From contig MU858322.1 in assembly GCA_033297075.1 (NCBI GenBank), positions 1-34,758 on the forward strand: a stretch of DNA of 34,758 bases. The letters are read 5' to 3'. The stretch comes from Rhypophila decipiens (taxonomy: Eukaryota > Ascomycota > Sordariomycetes > Sordariales > Naviculisporaceae). A program made the position numbers and the translations under genes. The number at the start of each line of letters is the position of its first letter. The stretch's first letter is position 1. The notes under the pieces are model-generated. The model made no database searches. It saw only the letters and a program-made list of their open reading frames with translations, and was not told the DNA's origin. Below, piece after piece: positions 30,426 to 34,758 of this stretch.

Positions 30426-30588
30426 CTCGTGCAATTGGCAACTTTTTGCATATTGTACCTGACTCCCCTGTCCCGACTTCCTCGCTCATGCCACAAATAT
30501 CACTTGGAGCGTCGTCTGCGCTCAGTGTCACGGCCAGCAAGATTGAAATTGCAAATGTATTAAGGCTCTATGGGCGAAGATTCTACAC

Positions 30589-30626
30589 TAAAGAAGAAAA
30601 GAAGAAAAGAAGAAAAGAAAGAAAAG
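30589..30626. repeat. AAAAG-type microsatellite
   Basis: About 38 bases of GAA/GAAAA units. Simple-sequence repeat with no further role visible. Confidence 0.8.
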
Positions 30627-31911
30627 TGGCTCCATCGGCGGGAGTTCTGATAACCTGGCTTTGGTGGTGTGTGTGGCTAGTGCCATGACTCACCGTGGGG
30701 CTTGTGGCTGGTATCTGATGCGTCATGTGGCTGGTGTTCTATGGAGGGTTTGTGGCTGTTGGACCACCAGCGCCACCGACCCTCACACTTAGCTGCTGCT
30801 GCACAATCAGTCCCGACGTCTGATAGCCATTCAATACCGCGATTATGAACATCATCGGCGGCTGTTCATGCTCATTCATCTCACTGGCAGCAGCACCGAA
30901 CAGTTCAAAGTCAAAGAAGCAACTGGCATGCAAATCCAGATCGTCCTCGTCTTCCAGGCTAGGCACTACCGGTATCTGTTGGATTCAGCACTTCGGGTTC
31001 CACTTGATTGATTCTCCTTCTTGCATTCTGGCAGAGCCAGAATGCTTCCTTATTATACATTTATGTGTGGCAAACTCTATGATAGAATCCTTGTGGCGAG
31101 AATGACAAATCGGGGATGCCGACTTTGTCAGCTGGTTCTATCCGACAGAATATTCTGGAATATTCTGATACTTTGATTCCCTTTCAGCTAGGCTGGTCTG
31201 ACTGTTATCCAACACGTATTGGCACGTCTTGCATATAACAAATGGGTATTCGGGTAATTGAACAAATGGCTCCATTTGGTCAATAATGGGTGTTTGGGCA
31301 ATGAATAAGATTTTTTTTTCAGCAAGAATGGGTTTTTGAAAATCTTTTATATAATTATCATCGACAAAACTTTTGGCAACCTGCTCATTTTGGTGGTTTA
31401 CTTAACTAACCCCTTTTTAAAATTCCAAAATGGGTGATGTAATCCACAGCTTGGACCACCCATATCGGGTCTCCATCAATCTTGGCGTCAATCTGTCGAA
31501 CTTCACAAATAGAGAGGAAAAAGAGTGATTGAATTGTATGTCCCCCATGAGTTTTACTCAAAGAGGAAGGCTGTATATGAGGTAAATCCTCACAACGAAC
31601 TAGCGATAACGGCCGAATTGGGGGCCGAAAAGCCGCCGCTAATGACGGACTTCCGAAGGCGTATGCAGCGTTCGGATGCGTGCCACGTAACGTATGCCGC
31701 GTTCAACACAATCCCATCCGGGGGGAAAGCTTAGACTACCCCATCAATCTTGGCGCTTCATCCCAGCACCACAACTGTTTTTTTCTCCCAACTTCAACCT
31801 TCGTTTTCTTCTCCCCATTTAGGTTTTCCAGAAAGTTGACAATGCCACGGTAATTGCCTCAATCCCAGCATTCTACCAGTACTACTTATACAAGTTTTGA
31901 TGAAAAAAATC

Positions 31912-31957
31912 TCTTCGGATCCTACCCCTGTCGTTTCTTCGGATCCTACCCCCTGTC
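31912..31957. repeat. Tandem direct repeat of about 22 bases
   Basis: TCTTCGGATCCTACCCC followed by TGTC occurs twice (31912-31932 and 31936-31957, one C longer in the second). A partial third copy, TTCTTCGGATGGTAC, begins near 31990. Confidence 0.75.
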
Positions 31958-32695
31958 TTCAATGTCTCTACTTTATTTTGTATGGGGTTTTCTTCGGATG
32001 GTACAACCATCCATCGCGGCATTGGGGATAGGGTCCGGGCTCTCGGGGAACTCGGCGGGCTGGGGGGGAGCCGCTACTCACCCACCGGCGTCAAGTCGAT
32101 GCCGAGGACGTACTAGCCGGCTGGCGGAGGACTCGGTGCTGACGAGCCGTATATGATTGTTTAGACCGTTTCACGATGACAAGAGAGTCGATACTAGGGG
32201 CACCCCCCCCTCTCTAACAGATTGCAGCTGGCAATAAAACCATCCCATTTTTCGTGCCGAAAAGCCGTTTCGAAGTGCAGAGCCTCAACTAACACTGAAG
32301 TATACGCATTCAACCTTATAGTGTCTTGAATTCCGCAATTTTTTCAATTTTATTGAGATGGAAGGAGGAATAAAAGTGTCGTTAAATGAGTTACTTGTTT
32401 TTTTCTTAGCGAGAAAAAGGAAAAAAAGGAAAATCTTGTTAATTGGTAACTCAATTTCCTACCCTATGTAACCGTGACCTACCGGAAAGCCAACTTTGCC
32501 TCTTCTTCTTCAGACACGGTCAGTCTAGTCCCCCTGCTTACTGTTTTACGCATGCCAAATTCTCGAGGATGGGTTTTCGAATGAGATATGAGTAATCACT
32601 CATATGTGCAAGATATCTCAAGTCGTTGATTACTCTCAATTACTAAAATATCTGAAACCGGACACTACTCATTATCATGCGATTCCCATAATTAT

Positions 32696-34100
32696 TCAAC
32701 ATTGTATGGAGACTGCTTTCGAGCTGCTCTTCTCCTTCTCGTCTTCCCCACCACCACCACCACCACCCGCAACGAACATGGACTGCTGCTGCCGCCCCTC
32801 GAGGACGGCACGTGACGGGCCGGAACCAATAGTCGGTAGGCGATCGTTCGAGGAGGTCACGGTCTGTTCGTCGTCCCCAGCACGCGGCGTCACAAGGTTG
32901 GGGAACCACTTCGCCAAGAGAGGCTTCAGGGTCATGTTGCAGGCGACGACGATGGTCGCGTTGGTCTCGATGCACGACCAGAGCGCGGTGGGCACGTTGT
33001 CGAAGAAGAAGTCGACGCTGGTTTCGGTGATCTTGAGGATGTACAGTCGGATGAGAGACAGCGCACAGATGCTAAAGAACGGGAGGGGGAGGTCAATGAA
33101 TCATGTCATTAGCTTCACGGCGAGCACAAAGACCACAACAGAGAGAGAGAGAGAGAGAGCACTCACAAGAAACCCATGGCAAACAGGACAAAAAGCAGCA
33201 CCTTCTGCTTCGGGTGAAATCGGACGCGGACGATGACGGGCATCGGCAGGAGGTATATCAGAAAGTCGACGATGATCTGCAGGTACGTCTTGGCCCACCA
33301 CAGGTTCTTGTGGTGGCAGTAGGCGCCCCGTGACAGCAGGTCACCGTCCCAAAAGGCCGCCAGGGGCACGCAGGCGGTCAGGGTCATGATGATGATGAGG
33401 ACGTTGTAAATCACCACCACGGCCAGGAGCGCGTAGGCGGCGCGGCGGACCCAGGGGACGTTCCAGATGCGGATGTACAGCATGGTGATCGAGATTTGAG
33501 CGAAACAGCGGCTAAGCTCGTAAAAAAAGATGGTATACCATCCAGCCTGGCGAGGGATGGTAAGTTAGTCAAGAGGACAGGCTAACCTTGGTACCGGGAG
33601 AAAGATGGAGTTTTTCCTTTACCTTATTCAAGGGACCGAGGTTCTCAGTTGGGACTAACCATGAGTGCTGACCGTGGCCGAGATTAGCCTCTGAAGCACG
33701 CAGTCAGCAGGGATAAAACACCAGAAACAGCACGTCTGGGCAAGACTGAATACACGCTTACCGTGGATGAAGCCAGCACACATGGCGATGGAAAAGACCT
33801 AGCGCGTGTGAGTTGGCATTTTTGACAAAGTCGTCAATCAGGTATGTCCAGTCATTCAATTACCTGCGCAGCCAACATGAACCAATCCTCCCAGCCCAGG
33901 ACGTTGATGATGACACGTCGGGTATAGAATCGCAGGGCGACAAAGACGGTGCCGATGACGGCGGTGATGACGGCGCAGACCATAATATCAACCTGGTACG
34001 AGCGGTCCTGGCCGCCCGGCATGCCAAGTGGTCCGCGACCAGCTGCGGTGCCGGCCGGCGGCGCGGGCGGTGGCAGAACAGGCGCGTCGTCGTCGGGCAT
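32696..34100 (-). CDS. PTH11-like rhodopsin-domain membrane receptor (5 exons)
   Basis: Minus-strand exons 34100-33864, 33798-33762, 33690-33623, 33546-33167 and 33071-32696 join in phase to 365 aa; all introns have GT donors (GTAATT, GTAAGC, GTAAAG, GTGAGT) and AG acceptors. After a Pro/Ala/Asp leader come seven helices: VDIMVCAVITAVIGTVFVAL, the WEDWFMLAAQ-VFSIAMCAGF pair, GHGQHSW (residues 96-102, the family GxGxHxW-type loop), WYTIFFYELSRCFAQISITM, YALLAVVVIYNVLIIIMTLT with AFWDGD and CHH after it, LQIIVDFLIYLLPMPVIV, and the SLIRLYILKI to ETNATIVVACN end. The cytosolic tail is Gly- and Ser-rich. This is the fungal rhodopsin-domain (SAT4/PTH11-type) family; PTH11 itself is a surface-sensing receptor of Magnaporthe, but this member lacks a visible CFEM domain and its ligand is unknown. 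Confidence 0.92.
33141..33159. repeat. GA microsatellite inside receptor intron
   Basis: (GA)9.5 within the 95-base intron between exons 4 and 5 of the PTH11-like gene, just inside the donor. On the transcribed strand it is a CT tract. Confidence 0.9.
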
Positions 34101-34758
34101 GTCGTCTGTAAATTAATGAATTAATTGATCCGATCCCCGTGGATGTGACTCGGCGGGTAGACGCCCTCGTCGGATGCAGATGGGATATACAGATTCTCTG
34201 GGTGTTGTTTGCTTGTTTGCTCTCTGTCTGCTCACCAAGACTTTTTTGGAACTTTTGGGGTTCAATGCCCCAATGTCAAGCCCATAGCGTAACTATCGAG
34301 GTGGCGCAATCCGACCGCGACGTGATATCCGGTTTTATTCGTTGGCTGCGCGGCCTTGATTCCCCGCTAGTCTCGAACAATCCTTAGGGTGCTGTCATGG
34401 TGCTGTCACGCATTTGGTTGGTCTCGCCAACGAACCGCTTGCTTGGCAGAGTGCGCCGCAGAGTAACAGGTCTTCCCGGCGCAATAGGAGTTTTTGCTAA
34501 CCCCAGTCTGGGCTTGAACCAAAGTTGGGGTGCAGGGTACCAGACACACGGCGCAAGAACAACCAGGTTTCCTGAAGGCATTTACTAAACAGGTACCCAT
34601 ACTGTGGGTCCCCGACCACAACATCCAATAACAGCCCACCAAAACTAACCATTGGGACAAGGAAAGAGCAGAATCCATATACCGCAGAATTACTGGCTAT
34701 AGCGACGGCCTTGAAGAACGTGTCACCTAGCACCTGGCACAGACATATCACAATCTTC
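34101..34758. other. Upstream region of receptor gene
   Basis: No gene is recognised to the end of the window. Probable promoter of the minus-strand PTH11-like gene. Short frames at 34384-34751 on both strands have no recognisable product. Confidence 0.45.

Larger units (their letters stand above)
30435..32695. other. Gene-poor region, partly AT-rich
   Basis: No gene can be supported. A minus-strand open stretch at about 30739-30970 is protein-like (SLEDEDDLDLHASCFFDFEL) but lacks an ATG. A 69-codon plus frame at 31525-31734 has no homologue. AT-rich blocks at 31230-31440 and 32320-32460 may be decayed repeats. Confidence 0.4.

Noticed and set aside
32604..33236. 210-codon plus-strand frame opposite the receptor C-terminus
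   Set aside because: Opposes a receptor exon with correct splice sites; a shadow.
34505..34540. Possible tRNA B box (GGTTCAAGCC on the minus strand)
   Set aside because: No matching A box and no cloverleaf; the surrounding short inverted repeat accounts for the resemblance.
1..34758. CRISPR array, prophage or bacterial-type operon
   Set aside because: No spaced direct repeats or bacterial gene organisation; the sequence is eukaryotic with introns.

Overview
The window is nuclear DNA of a filamentous ascomycete (Pezizomycotina, probably Sordariomycetes). Evidence: short introns of about 50-100 bases with fungal branch sites and AG acceptors, genes on both strands with no operons, and several Pezizomycotina-typical families (PTH11-like rhodopsin-domain receptor, TRI14-like secreted protein, CBM52 protein, NB-TPR fragment, small secreted cysteine-rich proteins). 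Species cannot be named from the sequence alone. Exon structures below were worked out by hand from splice signals and reading phase.

Layout. 1-4.3 kb: a small Cys/Asn-rich protein with a tiny first exon, then a divergent pair of secreted proteins (a beta-sandwich-like protein on the minus strand and a CBM52 protein on the plus strand). 5.3-9.3 kb: two multi-pass membrane proteins, the second with a non-standard first intron. 9.4 kb: a small foldback repeat. 10.1-11.9 kb: a minus-strand gene of unknown function that carries a coding 12-bp minisatellite (Arg-Tyr-Asn-His) broken by an assembly gap of 99 N. 12.9-15.6 kb: a dimeric alpha/beta-barrel (EthD-like) protein and a secreted TRI14/Mal f 1-like protein. 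17.4-19.2 kb: an acyltransferase-3 family membrane enzyme. 20-24.7 kb: a four-helix membrane protein with an apparent one-base frame break, a small conserved hypothetical protein, and a protein built of about 14 Cys/His repeats.

25.5-30.4 kb is the most accessory-looking part. Three tandem paralogues encode 100-112 aa secreted proteins with six conserved cysteines and the same phase-1 intron (candidate effectors). They are followed by a severed C-terminal piece of an NB-ARC/TPR (NLR-type) gene, a hypothetical gene with an apparent 26-base intron, and a 429-bp Mutator-type MITE with 68-bp terminal inverted repeats and a perfect 9-bp target-site duplication. 30.4-32.7 kb is gene-poor and partly AT-rich. 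32.7-34.1 kb is a complete five-exon PTH11-like receptor on the minus strand.

There is no evidence that the genes form one pathway. The shared theme is the cell surface: at least six secreted proteins and five membrane proteins in 35 kb. The strongest items for follow-up are the tandem secreted family, the Mutator-type MITE, the intragenic minisatellite, the Cys/His repeat protein and the two genes whose frames do not join by normal splicing.
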